A DNA stretch of 64,000 nt from Rugamonas brunnea (GTDB lineage Bacteria > Pseudomonadota > Gammaproteobacteria > Burkholderiales > Burkholderiaceae_D). The stretch covers positions 372,001 to 436,000 of the forward strand of contig NZ_JACEZT010000001.1 in NCBI RefSeq assembly GCF_014042345.1, written 5' to 3'. The notes below the pieces were generated by a model. It did not search any database and was not told where the DNA came from. It worked only from the letters and a program-made list of their open reading frames with translations. Position numbers and translations under genes: made by a program. Positions 1 through 9,524 of the stretch are shown piece after piece; the first letter of the stretch is position 1, and each line of letters starts with the position of its first letter.

Positions 1-305
1 AGCTCCTTCAGGCGGTTGGCCAGCGCGAACGATTGCGGGTGGCCGAACTGGAACGCGGGCGCGTAGTCGAGCGTGGCCACCTGGCGGCTGACCGCCTCCG
101 TGACCTTGGGATGGCCGTGGCCCAGGCCACTGCACCACAGGCCGGACAGGCCGTCAAACACCTGGCGGCCATCATTGTCGGTGTAATAGCAGCCCTGGGC
201 GCCGACGATGATGCGCGGGTCGGCCTTGAAATTGCGGTTGCCGGAAAACGGCATCCAGTGCGCTTCCAGCCACGCGGTGTCGGTGCGCGATTCGCCATGT
301 TTCAT
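1..305 (-). CDS. Class III (omega-amino acid:pyruvate type) aminotransferase, N-terminal part
   Basis: Only the first 101 codons lie in the window; the gene runs off the left edge. The N-terminus has the features of beta-alanine/omega-amino acid:pyruvate aminotransferases: an early W-M-P-F segment, a G-x-Y-Y-T-D-x-D-G-R hairpin, L-S-G-L-W-C and G-H-G-H-P near residues 55-65, followed by an F-Q-F-G-H-P stretch. These PLP enzymes move an amino group from an omega-amino acid to pyruvate in the cytosol. The PLP lysine lies outside the window. The ATG at 305 is preceded by a GGAGAA ribosome-binding site. It is divergent from a LysR-type gene at 401, the usual arrangement of a regulator and its target. 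The family is fairly certain, the exact substrate is not. Confidence 0.8.
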   Translation of the reverse strand, partial: MKHGESRTDTAWLEAHWMPFSGNRNFKADPRIIVGAQGCYYTDNDGRQVFDGLSGLWCSGLGHGHPKVTEAVSRQVATLDYAPAFQFGHPQSFALANRLKE

Positions 306-400
306 GTTCTTCTCCAGTCAGACAGATATCGGTGATGGCGATTCTAGGGTAGACTTTCACTTTCATAATTACAAACATATCAATGTTCAGTTAGCGATTT

Positions 401-1342
401 ATGAAAGTAAAGACGACAGCCGTGCTGGGGCAGTTGAGCGACATGGATTTCCGCCTGCTGCAAGTGTTCAGGAGCGTGGTCGATTGCGGCGGTATGGCGG
501 CGGCCGGGCTGGAGCTCAACATCGGCATTTCCACCGTGAGCCGCCACATCAAGGACCTGGAGCAACGCCTCAAGCTGACGCTGTGCAGCCGGGGCCGCGC
601 CGGCTTCGCGCTCACCGCCGAGGGCGAGCGCATCTACGAGGAGACGCAGCGCCTGCTGGCCAGCGCCGACGCCTTCCGCGCCAGCGTGGACGACATCCAC
701 CGCCGCATGGGCGGCCAGTTGCACGTGGCCGTGTTCGACAAGACGGCCAGCAACCCGGCCTGCAAGATCAGCGCGGCCATCGCGCGCTTCGCGGAACAGG
801 CGCCCGAGGTGGCGCTAAACTTCCACGTCGCCACCATCAACATGATCGAGCGCGGCGTGATCGACGGCCAGTTCCAGGTCGGGATCATCCCCGCCCACCG
901 CAGCTCGGACAGCCTCAGTTATGACACCTTGTTCGGCGAAACCATGCAGCTGTACTGCGGCGCCGGCCACCCGCTGTTCGATGGCGACGATGCGGGGCTG
1001 GACTGGAGCAGCATCCGCGCTTATCAATTCGCCGGGCTGGGCTACCACTCACCGAACATGGAGCTCAGCCAGCAGGTGCGGCTGCCGCGCAAGGCGACCG
1101 GCTTCGACCAGGAGTCGATCGCCACCCTGATCCTGTCGGGCCGCTTCCTCGGTTTTTTGCCCGACCACTACGCGCGCGGCTTCGTGGAGGACGGCAAGAT
1201 GCGCGCCGTGCGCCCCGCCCTGTTCCACTACCACTGCGATTTCGTGGCCATCCTGCGCGGCTCGCCGCTGCCCTCGCGCGTGGCGCAAGCGTTCCGGCAA
1301 TGCCTGCTGGCCGCGCACGGGGTGGAGGCCGGCGCGCGCTAG
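401..1342 (+). CDS. LysR-family transcriptional regulator
   Basis: A 313-residue protein of typical LysR length. The N-terminal winged helix-turn-helix covers about residues 15-75 (S-D-M-D-F-R-L-L-Q-V-F start, I-S-T-V-S-R-H-I-K-D-L-E recognition helix, then L-C-S-R and F-x-L-T-A-E-G). The rest is a periplasmic-binding-like effector domain. The start is uncertain: ATG 401 has a poor ribosome site, and an internal ATG at 443 (M-D-F-R-L-L) begins where most LysR proteins start. It is divergent from the class III aminotransferase, and the 95-bp gap is AT-rich, so I infer that it controls that gene and itself. Effector unknown. Confidence 0.88.
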   Translation: MKVKTTAVLGQLSDMDFRLLQVFRSVVDCGGMAAAGLELNIGISTVSRHIKDLEQRLKLTLCSRGRAGFALTAEGERIYEETQRLLASADAFRASVDDIHRRMGGQLHVAVFDKTASNPACKISAAIARFAEQAPEVALNFHVATINMIERGVIDGQFQVGIIPAHRSSDSLSYDTLFGETMQLYCGAGHPLFDGDDAGLDWSSIRAYQFAGLGYHSPNMELSQQVRLPRKATGFDQESIATLILSGRFLGFLPDHYARGFVEDGKMRAVRPALFHYHCDFVAILRGSPLPSRVAQAFRQCLLAAHGVEAGAR

Positions 1343-1368
1343 GAGTGGCGCACGATGGGCGACGGGCG

Positions 1369-2628
1369 TCAGGCGGCGGCCTGCTGCGGCCGTCCCGGTT
1401 CGGGCAAGGCGCCGGCATCGGGACGCCACGCCGCCAGCTGCGCAAACGGCATCGGGCGCGCGATCAGATAGCCCTGCGCCTGGTCGCAGCCCAGCGCCCG
1501 CATGAAGGCCCAATCCTCCGGCGTCTCGATCCCTTCCGCCACCGACGTCATCCCCAGCAATTGCGCCGAGGCGATGGCCTGGCGCAGCAACGGCTCCAGG
1601 TGCGGCCGCTTCCACGCGTTGTGCACCAGCCGCCCATCGAGTTTCAGTTCGCTGAACGGAATGCGCGACATCTGCAGGATGGAGGCATGGCCGGCGCCGT
1701 AATCGTCGAGCGACAGCCGGTGCCCCTGCAACCGCAGCTTGAGCAGCACCCGCAGCGCCAGACTCAGGTCGGCCACTTCCGCCTGCTCCGTCACTTCGAA
1801 CACGATGGCCGATGGCGGCAGGCCGGAACGGCGCACGGCGTCCGCGATCTGGTCGGCCAGGTCGGGATTGGTCAGCGAAAGCGGCGACAGGTTGACCGAA
1901 ATCGGCAGCCGGTTGCCGCCGGCCCGCAGCTCCAGGCTGTGGCCCAAGGCCATGCGCAGCACCTTCATGGTCAGCAAGTCGATCAGCCCTGCCTCCTCCG
2001 CCTGCGGCAGGAAGGCAGCGGGCGTCAGCAGCCCGTGCCGCGGATGGCGCCAGCGCAGCAAGGCCTCGACGCCGCACGGGTCGCACCCGGCCAGCGTGAC
2101 TTTCGGCTGGTAGTACAGCTCGAACTCTTCGCGCAGCAGGCCGGAACGGATATCGATCGCGTCCACCTCTGGCTGCGTGCGCGGCGCCGGGTTGGGCGCA
2201 GCCGCGATGCTTGCATGGGTGGCCGCGCAATCGGCCATGGCGGTGCGCAGCGCGCGCGCCGTCAGCGGGCCGGCCACCGTCGCCCCGGTCCGCATGCCCA
2301 GCGCCGACGCCAGCATCAGTGCCGTGTCCCGCACGCGCCCGCAGCCCGCGCCGCACACGATCAGGTGCAGGTCGCGCCCGGTGGCGGCCAGCGCCCGCAG
2401 CAGGTCGGCGCCGTCCATGTCCGGCAGATGCAGGTCGATAATGACCAGCACGGGCACAGCGTCCTGCGACGCGACCAATGCGAGGCCATCGCGGCCCGTG
2501 CCGCACCAGCCGTCCGGCACGCATCCAAGCTGGCGGCACGCGGCCAGCGCGCGGCCACGCTCCTTCTCGTCGCCCACGATGATGACGGTGCGCGGTAGCG
2601 CATGAGGCGAATGACATAAGGCGTTCAT
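1369..2628 (-). CDS. Receiver-EAL protein, probable c-di-GMP phosphodiesterase
   Basis: 419 residues. Residues 12-130 form a CheY-like receiver domain with the likely phospho-acceptor Asp65 in I-I-D-L-H-L-P. Residues 155-405 form an EAL domain. The metal and substrate residues expected of an active phosphodiesterase are all visible: E188-A-L, N246, E278, D308-D309, K329, E365 (A-E-G-I-E-T) and Q385 (Q-G-Y). It should hydrolyse c-di-GMP in the cytoplasm under control of a partner kinase. AGGAGCG lies before the ATG. It is 37 bp downstream of a chemotaxis receptor gene on the same strand and is probably cotranscribed, linking receptor signalling to c-di-GMP. Confidence 0.88.
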   Translation of the reverse strand: MNALCHSPHALPRTVIIVGDEKERGRALAACRQLGCVPDGWCGTGRDGLALVASQDAVPVLVIIDLHLPDMDGADLLRALAATGRDLHLIVCGAGCGRVRDTALMLASALGMRTGATVAGPLTARALRTAMADCAATHASIAAAPNPAPRTQPEVDAIDIRSGLLREEFELYYQPKVTLAGCDPCGVEALLRWRHPRHGLLTPAAFLPQAEEAGLIDLLTMKVLRMALGHSLELRAGGNRLPISVNLSPLSLTNPDLADQIADAVRRSGLPPSAIVFEVTEQAEVADLSLALRVLLKLRLQGHRLSLDDYGAGHASILQMSRIPFSELKLDGRLVHNAWKRPHLEPLLRQAIASAQLLGMTSVAEGIETPEDWAFMRALGCDQAQGYLIARPMPFAQLAAWRPDAGALPEPGRPQQAAA

Positions 2629-2665
2629 GATCTCGCTCCTTGGAGGCTGGGATGAGGGACGGCGG

Positions 2666-4357
2666 TCAGGCCGCTTCGGCCAGGGCCAGGGCCCGGGCGG
2701 GCTTGGCGGCCCGCCCCTGTCCCGCGCGCAGGCCCTGCCCTGCGCGCATACCCGGCGCTGCGGCGCGGGCCGGCGCGACCGGTGCGATCGGCTCCGGCGC
2801 CGCGCCTTCGATGCGGAAGCGGCTCACGGCCAGGGCCAGCTGGCCCGCCTGGTCCTGCATCGATTGCGCGGCCGCCGCCACCTCTTCCACCAGCGCGGCG
2901 TTCTGCTGCGTGCCCTGGTCCATCTCCACCACGGCGCGGCTGCAGGCGACGATGCCGCTGTGCTGCTCGGCGCTGGCGTGGCGGATCTCCGCCATGATGG
3001 CCTCGACCCGGCCCACGCTGGCGATGATGTCTTGCATCGCGCCGCCCGCCTGCGCCACCATCGCCGCGCCGGCATGGGCCTGGCCGGTGGCGGTGGTGAT
3101 GAGCTGTCCGATCTGCTGGGCGGCCGCCGCCGAGCGCTGGGCCAGCTGGCGCACCTCCGAAGCGACAACGGCAAAGCCACGCCCCGCGTCCCCGGCGCGC
3201 GCCGCTTCCACGGCCGCGTTGAGCGACAGGATATTGGTCTGGAACGCGATGCCGTCGATCAGGCCGATGATCTCCGCCATCTGCTTGGCGGAACGGGTGA
3301 TGTCGTCCATGCTGGCCGTCACGGCGGCCACCGCCTCGCCGCCCCGCCCGGCCGCCGCCGACGCCTGCTGCGCCAGGCCGTTGGCCGCTTCCGCGTTGGC
3401 GCTGTTCTGTTCCACGGTGGCGCTCAACTGCTCCATGGCAGCCGCCGTTTCCTCCAGGCTGGCGGCCTGCTGCTCGGTGCGCGCCGACAGATCCAGGTTG
3501 CCGGCCGCGATCTGGGCCGAGGCGGCGGCGATCTGGTCGGCGTCGCGCCGCACCAGGCCCACCAGGTGGCCCAGGTGGTCACGCATGTGCTCCATTTCGT
3601 ACATCATGCTGCTGCGGTCGCCGGGGCGCAAATCGATGGCGCCCGTCAGATCGCCCTCCGCGATGCGGGCCGCGACGGCCGCCGCCCAACCGGGTTCGCC
3701 GCCCAGGTCGCGCCGCAGCCGGCCGATGATGAAGGCCGCCAGCGCGGCGGAACACAACAAGGCCAGCGCGCCCAGCCCCAGCATCTTCAGGCGCGTGGCA
3801 GCGTAGGCTTGCTTCGCTTCTTCGCGCGAGGCGTTCATCAACGCCACCTCGTTGCGGATCTGGGCTGCCATCGCGTCGCGGCAGGCCTGCAGCATGGGCT
3901 TGACCTGCTGGTTCAGGAAGGCGCGCGCGTCCGCGTCGCGCCCGGACTGCACCATGGCGATCAACTCCTGCTGGCCAACGGCATACGCTTGCAGGGTGCT
4001 CACCACCTGCTGCAGCGCGGCCCGGCCTCCGGGGCTGGTCACCCGCCGGTCCAGTTCCGCCGTGTTCGCGTCGATCTCGCTGCGGAAGGTCGAAATATCG
4101 TCGATCTGCCGGCGCCGCACGGCCGGATCATCGGTCAGCATCACGTTGCGCAGCGCGACGGCGATATCGGTGACGCGCAGGCGCACGTCGGTCGCCAGTT
4201 CGATGCGGGGCCAGCGGTCGCCGGCCATGCTGGCGGCGACGGCATTGAGTTTGCCTTGTTCGCTCAGGCCAAGCGCGATCACGGCGGCCAGGAAAACGCA
4301 GACGGTGCCAAAGCCTGCCATGAGCAAGGTCGCGACCTTGAAGCGGGGAGTATGCAT
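2666..4357 (-). CDS. Methyl-accepting chemotaxis protein
   Basis: 563 residues. A membrane helix at about 8-31, a periplasmic four-helix-bundle-type region with a D-R-W-P motif, a second helix near 185-208, a HAMP domain, and a long signalling coiled coil. The hairpin tip has the conserved E-A-A-R-A-G-D-x-G-R-G-F-A-V-V-A-x-E-V-R-x-L-A run. This class senses a ligand through the periplasmic domain and controls CheA at the inner membrane. The C-terminal segment is Ala/Arg-rich, with no CheR-type pentapeptide tether. It precedes the receiver-EAL gene and is divergent from moaA. GGAGA precedes the ATG at 4357. Confidence 0.93.
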   Translation of the reverse strand: MHTPRFKVATLLMAGFGTVCVFLAAVIALGLSEQGKLNAVAASMAGDRWPRIELATDVRLRVTDIAVALRNVMLTDDPAVRRRQIDDISTFRSEIDANTAELDRRVTSPGGRAALQQVVSTLQAYAVGQQELIAMVQSGRDADARAFLNQQVKPMLQACRDAMAAQIRNEVALMNASREEAKQAYAATRLKMLGLGALALLCSAALAAFIIGRLRRDLGGEPGWAAAVAARIAEGDLTGAIDLRPGDRSSMMYEMEHMRDHLGHLVGLVRRDADQIAAASAQIAAGNLDLSARTEQQAASLEETAAAMEQLSATVEQNSANAEAANGLAQQASAAAGRGGEAVAAVTASMDDITRSAKQMAEIIGLIDGIAFQTNILSLNAAVEAARAGDAGRGFAVVASEVRQLAQRSAAAAQQIGQLITTATGQAHAGAAMVAQAGGAMQDIIASVGRVEAIMAEIRHASAEQHSGIVACSRAVVEMDQGTQQNAALVEEVAAAAQSMQDQAGQLALAVSRFRIEGAAPEPIAPVAPARAAAPGMRAGQGLRAGQGRAAKPARALALAEAA

Positions 4358-4574
4358 GATGGGGTATCTCCAGAGAGGTGGGCGGCGTGAGGCGGGAAGC
4401 TGCTGTCTGCCGCAGGAACAGTATGGCCGCAGGATAAAGCGGCCGGCACCGCGCCGGAGGGTACAGCTTGGGCCTGTCGGAGGCGGTACAGCCGGAAGCG
4501 CGCCGCGCTGTGTTCCCCGCGCGGCCGGGCGACTGTGCTCCTGTGCTCCCCTTGCGCGGCGCTATGCTGGCCAC

Positions 4575-5612
4575 ATGAATACGCTACCCGACCTCCGCGA
4601 TACCCGTGGCCGCCCGCTCAGGGACCTGCGCCTGTCTGTGATCGACCAGTGCAACTTCCGCTGCCCCTACTGCATGCCGAAGGAGAGCTTCGGCCCCGAC
4701 TTTCCCTTCATGAGTTCCAGCGAGCGCTTGTCGTTCGACGAACTGGCGCGGCTGGCGCGCAGCTTCGTCAGTCTCGGCGTCGAGAAGATCCGCATCACGG
4801 GCGGCGAGCCCTTGCTGCGCAAGGATTTGCCGCGCCTGATAGAACACCTGGCCGCCATGCGCACGCTGGAGGGACGGCCGCTCGACATCGCCCTGACCAC
4901 CAATGGTTCGCTGCTGGCGGCCAGGGCGCAGTCGTTGAAGGATGCGGGCCTGCGGCGCGTGACGGTCAGCCTCGACAGCCTGGATGAGACGCTGGGTGGG
5001 CGCATGAACGGCGTCGGCTTTCCGGTGGCGGCCATCCTGGACGGGATCGCCGCCGCCCAGCGCGTGGGACTGGCGCCGGTGAAGGTCAACACGGTGATCG
5101 AGCGCGGCGTGAACGACAGCCAGATCCTGCCGCTGGTGCGCCATTTCCGGCACAGCGGCGTACAGTTGCGCTTCATCGAATACATGGATGTGGGCGGCGC
5201 CAGCCGCTGGAACGCGGCCCAGGTGCTGGAGGCCGACGCCATGCGCGCCATCGTCGCCGCGCACTATCGGTTGGTGCAGGACGGTGCACCGCAGGGCCAC
5301 GGCACGGCCGAACTGTGGCGGCACGCCGACGGCGCCGGTTCCATCGGTTTCATTTCCAGCATGTCGCACCCGTTCTGCGGCAGTTGCGTGCGGGCGCGTG
5401 TGGCGGCCGACGGCAAGCTCTATCTGTGCCTGTTCGCCCGGGACGGCGCCGACTTGCGTCCGTGGCTGGGCGCGGGCCAGGAAGCGGCGCTGGCGGACCG
5501 GATACGGGCGCTGTGGCGGGCCCGCGCCGACCGCTACTCGGAACTGCGCGGCAGCATGGCCAGCGCGCCCGTCACGCGCAAGGTCGTGCGCATGTCGCTG
5601 GTGGGCGGCTGA
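4575..5612 (+). CDS. moaA: GTP 3',8-cyclase MoaA (radical SAM, molybdenum cofactor step 1)
   Basis: 345 residues, the usual MoaA length. The radical-SAM cluster motif C26-x3-C30-x2-C33 is present, as are the G-G-E-P SAM motif and the second cluster ligands C268-x2-C271 and C285 (F-C-G-S-C ... Y-L-C-L-F). The protein ends in Gly-Gly, as MoaA proteins do for catalysis. With MoaC it converts GTP to cyclic pyranopterin monophosphate. The reading frame stays open far upstream, but that part overlaps the divergent receptor gene; ATG 4575 matches family N-termini. A TATGCT hexamer lies exactly 12 nt before the ATG, so the message may be leaderless. Its place next to an FdhF-like enzyme and fdhD suggests a dedicated cofactor supply. 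Confidence 0.93.
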   Translation: MNTLPDLRDTRGRPLRDLRLSVIDQCNFRCPYCMPKESFGPDFPFMSSSERLSFDELARLARSFVSLGVEKIRITGGEPLLRKDLPRLIEHLAAMRTLEGRPLDIALTTNGSLLAARAQSLKDAGLRRVTVSLDSLDETLGGRMNGVGFPVAAILDGIAAAQRVGLAPVKVNTVIERGVNDSQILPLVRHFRHSGVQLRFIEYMDVGGASRWNAAQVLEADAMRAIVAAHYRLVQDGAPQGHGTAELWRHADGAGSIGFISSMSHPFCGSCVRARVAADGKLYLCLFARDGADLRPWLGAGQEAALADRIRALWRARADRYSELRGSMASAPVTRKVVRMSLVGG

Positions 5613-5633
5613 GCGCGGCGGGGCGATGGATGA

Positions 5634-7067
5634 TCAACTGCCGCGCAATGACGCCAGCTGCGACACCAGGCGCCCCAGCATGCGCAGCGCTTCCTCGATC
5701 TCCTTCGACCATTCGTAGCTGTAGTTGAGCCGGATGTAGTTGGGATAGCTGCCGCGCGCCGAAAACATGTGGCCCGGCCCGACCGTGATCTTGCGCTCCA
5801 GCGCCAGCGCGTACAGCTTCATCGCATCGACACCGGCTGGCAATTCCACCCACAGCACATAGCCGCCCTGCGGCGTGCTCACGCGCGTGCCGGCTGGGAA
5901 GAAGCGCAGCACGGCGGCCGCCATCATGCGGGCGCGCTGCTCGTAACCCTTGCGCACCTTGCGCAAATGGCGGTCGTAGCCATCGTTCTGCAGGTATTCC
6001 GCGATCGCCATCTGGGGCAGCGTGGGCGTGGTCAGCGTGTTCAGGAACTTGAGCTTTTCCACCTGCGCCGTGTAGCGTCCCGGCAGCGCCCAGCCGATGC
6101 GGTAGTTCGCCGTCAGGCTCTTGGAGAAGGACGAGCAGTGCAGCACCAGGCCCTTGGTGTCGTAGGCCTTGAGCGAAGTGGGATGGCTGTCGCCGTAATA
6201 CAGCTCGTGGTAGACATCGTTCTCGATGACGGGAATGTCGTGGCTGGCCAACAGCTCCACCAGCTCGCGCTTGCGCGCGTCCGGCATCAAGAAACCCATC
6301 GGATTCTGGAAGTTCGGCATCACCATGCAGGCCGCCACGCGCTGCTGCGTGAGGATGGTGCGCAGCGCCTCCACGCTGATGCCTTCGCGCGGATCGGTCG
6401 GCACTTCCAGCGCCCGCATCCCCATGCGTTCGATCGCGTGCAGCATCGCATAGAACGTCGGCGATTCGACGGCCACCGTGTCGCCCGGCCGCGCCACGGC
6501 CTGCAGGCACAGGTTGATGGCCTCGGTGGCGCCCACCGTGACGATGATCTCCGACGGATCGACGGCCAGCCCGTTCTCCATGTGGCGCCGGGCGATCTGG
6601 CGTATCAGCTCCGGATTCCCGGGCGGCAGGTCGTCCATCACGCTCCAGTGCCGGGCGCGCCGCGCCAGGGCATTCGCGTACTGGCTGATGCGGGGCCACG
6701 GGAACGGCGACGGGTCCGGGTACGGTGAACCGAGCGGCACGGCGCCCTGGGTCCGTATCGTGCGCAAGGTCGACAGCACCAGCCGGCTCACATCCACCTC
6801 GGACGACAGCACCAGCGCCGGCGCGGCCGGCGCGGCGGCCGGGCGCGGCGCATGGGCCGTCCGGGGACGCACGAAGTAGCCCGACTGCGGGCGGCTCTCG
6901 ATCACACCCCGGCTCTCCAGCATGGAATAGGCGCGCAGCACGGTGCTGATGCTCAGGTTGCGGTGCTGGCTGGTCTGGCGCACGGACGGCAGCCTGTCGC
7001 CTTCCAGCAGCACGCCTCTGGCGACCTGGCTCTCGATATCGGCGGCAAGGGTCTCGTACAGGTTCAT
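5634..7067 (-). CDS. MocR-type regulator: GntR wHTH fused to class I aminotransferase-like domain
   Basis: 477 residues. Residues 1-75 are a GntR winged helix (G-D-R-L-P-S-V-R-Q, S-I-S-T-V-L-R-A-Y, L-E-x-R-G-V-I-E). Residues 110-470 are a fold-type I aminotransferase domain with the PLP-Lys motif S-S-F-S-K-S-L and G-W-A-L-P-G downstream. MocR proteins use PLP or an amino-compound adduct as effector and often control the gene beside them. The frame stays open for another 2 kb upstream, antisense to the divergent molybdoprotein, but the wHTH fixes the start at ATG 7067. The intergenic region contains two direct CTGTAC copies (7115 and 7140, 25 bp apart) that could be MocR sites. TATACT ends 7 nt before the ATG. 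Confidence 0.9.
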   Translation of the reverse strand: MNLYETLAADIESQVARGVLLEGDRLPSVRQTSQHRNLSISTVLRAYSMLESRGVIESRPQSGYFVRPRTAHAPRPAAAPAAPALVLSSEVDVSRLVLSTLRTIRTQGAVPLGSPYPDPSPFPWPRISQYANALARRARHWSVMDDLPPGNPELIRQIARRHMENGLAVDPSEIIVTVGATEAINLCLQAVARPGDTVAVESPTFYAMLHAIERMGMRALEVPTDPREGISVEALRTILTQQRVAACMVMPNFQNPMGFLMPDARKRELVELLASHDIPVIENDVYHELYYGDSHPTSLKAYDTKGLVLHCSSFSKSLTANYRIGWALPGRYTAQVEKLKFLNTLTTPTLPQMAIAEYLQNDGYDRHLRKVRKGYEQRARMMAAAVLRFFPAGTRVSTPQGGYVLWVELPAGVDAMKLYALALERKITVGPGHMFSARGSYPNYIRLNYSYEWSKEIEEALRMLGRLVSQLASLRGS

Positions 7068-7205
7068 GCGAACCAGTATATCGCAGCCATCGGGCCGCCG
7101 GACCAGCCCCGGCGCTGTACTCCTCCCGTGTGTGGCGTTCTGTACGCCCTGCCTCCGGCCCATCGCGCCGACACTGGCACCACCTAGCGAAAGGAGTCTA
7201 TCAAC

Positions 7206-9524
7206 ATGGGTAACAAGGACAACACGGGCCGCATCGCCCCCTACCACAACGCCGCCGGCGGCTGGGGCGCCCTCAAATATGTGGCGCTGAACCTGTATCG
7301 CGAACGGGTCAGCGCCGGCAACCTCAACACCCTGCTGTCGCAGAACCAGCCGGACGGTTTCGACTGCCCCGGCTGCGCCTGGCCGGACCGCGCGCATACG
7401 TCCACCTTCGAATTCTGCGAGAACGGCGTGAAGGCCGTGGCGGCCGAGGCCACCAGCAAGCGCGTGCGGCCCGACTTCTTCGCGCGCCACACGGTGACCG
7501 AGCTGATGGCGCAAACGGACTACGAGCTGGAACAGCATGGCCGCCTCACTGCCCCGATGGTGTACGACCACGCCAGCGACACCTACCAGCCCATCGCCTG
7601 GGACGACGCGTTCGGCCTGATCGCCAGCCACCTGCACGCGCTCGATGACCCCAACCAGGCAGCGTTCTACACCTCGGGCCGGGCCAGCAACGAAGCGGCC
7701 TTCCTGTACCAGCTGTTCGTGCGCATGTACGGCACCAACAACTTCCCGGACTGTTCCAACATGTGCCACGAGGCCACCAGCCGGGGCCTGCCGCACACGG
7801 TGGGCATCGGCAAGGGCACCGTCACGCTGGACGATTTCGAGCTGGCAGACGCGATCCTGATCTTCGGCCAGAACCCGGCCACCAACCATCCGCGCATGAT
7901 GGGCGAGTTGCGCGAATGTTCGCGCCGGGGCGCGGCCATCGTCTCCATCAACCCGCTCAAGGAACGGGGACTGGAGCGCTTCCAGGACCCGCAAAGTCCG
8001 GGCGAGATGCTGCTCAACTCCGCCACCCGCATCAGCAGCATGTTCGTCCAGCCGCGCCTGGGCGGCGACTTCGCACTGATCAAGGCCGTCGCCAAGCGCG
8101 TGGTGGAGCTGGACGACGAGGCGCTGGCGGCCGGCCGCTGCCGCATCCTGGACACGGAATTCATCGCCAGCCACACGGTGGGCTTCCACGCCTTCGCCCG
8201 CGACCTGCGCAGCGAAAGCTGGCATGTGCTGCTGGAGGAATCGGGCGTGGAGCGCGACCAGATCGAGCGCCTGACGCGGGTCTACGTCAACAGCGAACGG
8301 GTGATCGCCTGCTGGGGCATGGGCCTGACCCAGCACCAGAATTCCGTGGCGACGATCCAGATGCTGTCCAACCTGATGATGATGCGCGGGAACATCGGCC
8401 GGCCCGGCGCCGGCCTGTGCCCCGTGCGCGGCCACTCCAACGTGCAGGGCGACCGCACGGTGGGCATCGACGAGCGCCCGCCGGCCCAGTTGCTGGACCG
8501 GCTGGAACAGGTGTTCGGCTTCACGCCGCCGCGCGCGCACGGCCTCGACGTGGTCGCCACCATCGAGGCCATGATCGCCGGCCGGGTCAAGGTGTTCGTG
8601 GGCCTGGGCGGCAATTTCGCCAGCGCCACGCCCGACACCCCGCTCACCTGGCAAGGCCTGCGCCAGTGCGCGCTGACCGTGCACGTGGCCACCAAGCTCA
8701 ATCGCAGCCACCTGGTGCACGGCAGGGATGCGCTGATCCTGCCCACGCTGGGCCGCACCGAGGTCGACCTGCAGCAGGGCGTGGCCCAGGGCGTGACGGT
8801 GGAGGACTCGATGAGCATGGTGCACATCTCGTTCGGCATCAACCAGCCCGCCTCGCCCGCGCTGCTGTCGGAGGTGGCCATCGTGGCCCGCATGGCGCAC
8901 GCCACGCTGGGCGACGGCCAAGTCGACTGGCTGGCGCGCGCCGCCAACTACGCCCTGATCCGCGACGACATCGAGCAGGTGTTCGACGACTTCCACGACT
9001 ACAACGCCCGCGTCGCAAAACCGGGCGGCTTCCACCTGAAGGTCGCCTCACGCCTGCGCGAATGGGTGACGGACAGCCAGAAGGCCCAGTTCATCGTCAA
9101 CGCCGTCAACCGCGACACGCCCATCCACCGCGCCCGCGCGCGCCACGGCGAGCGCCTGCTGACGATGATGACCACCCGCTCGCACGACCAGTACAACACC
9201 ACCATCTACGGTCTGGACGACCGCTACCGGGGCGTGTTCGGCCTGCGCCGCGTGGTCTTCATCCACCGCGACGACCTAGGCATGCTGGGCATGCGGGCCG
9301 GTGACCGGGTCGACATCACCAGCGTCTGGGACGATGGCGTGGAGCGCCGCGCGGACGGCTTCCTGCTGGTCGAATACGACATCCCGCGTGGCTGCGTGGC
9401 GGCCTACTACCCCGAAACCAACCCGCTGGTGCCGCTGGCCAGCGTGGCCGTGGGCGCCGGCACGCCCACCTCCAAGTCGATTCCCGTTTTGCTGCATCCA
9501 TCCCAAGGAGATCATCATGCATGA
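7206..9524 (+). CDS. FdhF/YdeP-family molybdopterin oxidoreductase (formate dehydrogenase alpha-like)
   Basis: 772 residues of the DMSO-reductase superfamily, closest in layout to YdeP / FdhA-like proteins. The N-terminal Fe-S region is reduced to C54-P-G-C57. The likely Mo ligand is Cys187 in N-M-C-H-E-A-T, the position of Cys/Sec in formate dehydrogenases. R-G-H-S-N-V-Q-G-D-R-T and the C-terminal molydopterin-dinucleotide domain are present. There is no twin-arginine signal, so it should be cytoplasmic. AAAGGAG lies before ATG 7206. Its 3' end overlaps the cydA start by 8 bp, so it is translationally coupled to a cytochrome bd oxidase. The substrate is unproven: formate is suggested by the neighbouring fdhD, while YdeP homologues are tied to acid resistance. 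Confidence 0.88.
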   Translation: MGNKDNTGRIAPYHNAAGGWGALKYVALNLYRERVSAGNLNTLLSQNQPDGFDCPGCAWPDRAHTSTFEFCENGVKAVAAEATSKRVRPDFFARHTVTELMAQTDYELEQHGRLTAPMVYDHASDTYQPIAWDDAFGLIASHLHALDDPNQAAFYTSGRASNEAAFLYQLFVRMYGTNNFPDCSNMCHEATSRGLPHTVGIGKGTVTLDDFELADAILIFGQNPATNHPRMMGELRECSRRGAAIVSINPLKERGLERFQDPQSPGEMLLNSATRISSMFVQPRLGGDFALIKAVAKRVVELDDEALAAGRCRILDTEFIASHTVGFHAFARDLRSESWHVLLEESGVERDQIERLTRVYVNSERVIACWGMGLTQHQNSVATIQMLSNLMMMRGNIGRPGAGLCPVRGHSNVQGDRTVGIDERPPAQLLDRLEQVFGFTPPRAHGLDVVATIEAMIAGRVKVFVGLGGNFASATPDTPLTWQGLRQCALTVHVATKLNRSHLVHGRDALILPTLGRTEVDLQQGVAQGVTVEDSMSMVHISFGINQPASPALLSEVAIVARMAHATLGDGQVDWLARAANYALIRDDIEQVFDDFHDYNARVAKPGGFHLKVASRLREWVTDSQKAQFIVNAVNRDTPIHRARARHGERLLTMMTTRSHDQYNTTIYGLDDRYRGVFGLRRVVFIHRDDLGMLGMRAGDRVDITSVWDDGVERRADGFLLVEYDIPRGCVAAYYPETNPLVPLASVAVGAGTPTSKSIPVLLHPSQGDHHA

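Noticed and set aside
4358..4574. The upstream continuation of the moaA frame as part of the protein
   Set aside because: It overlaps the divergent chemotaxis gene and its promoter, and MoaA proteins of 345 residues start at the chosen ATG.
7068..9035. A long N-terminal extension of the MocR-type protein
   Set aside because: It lies antisense to the molybdoprotein and lacks any family similarity; the GntR domain begins at the ATG at 7067.
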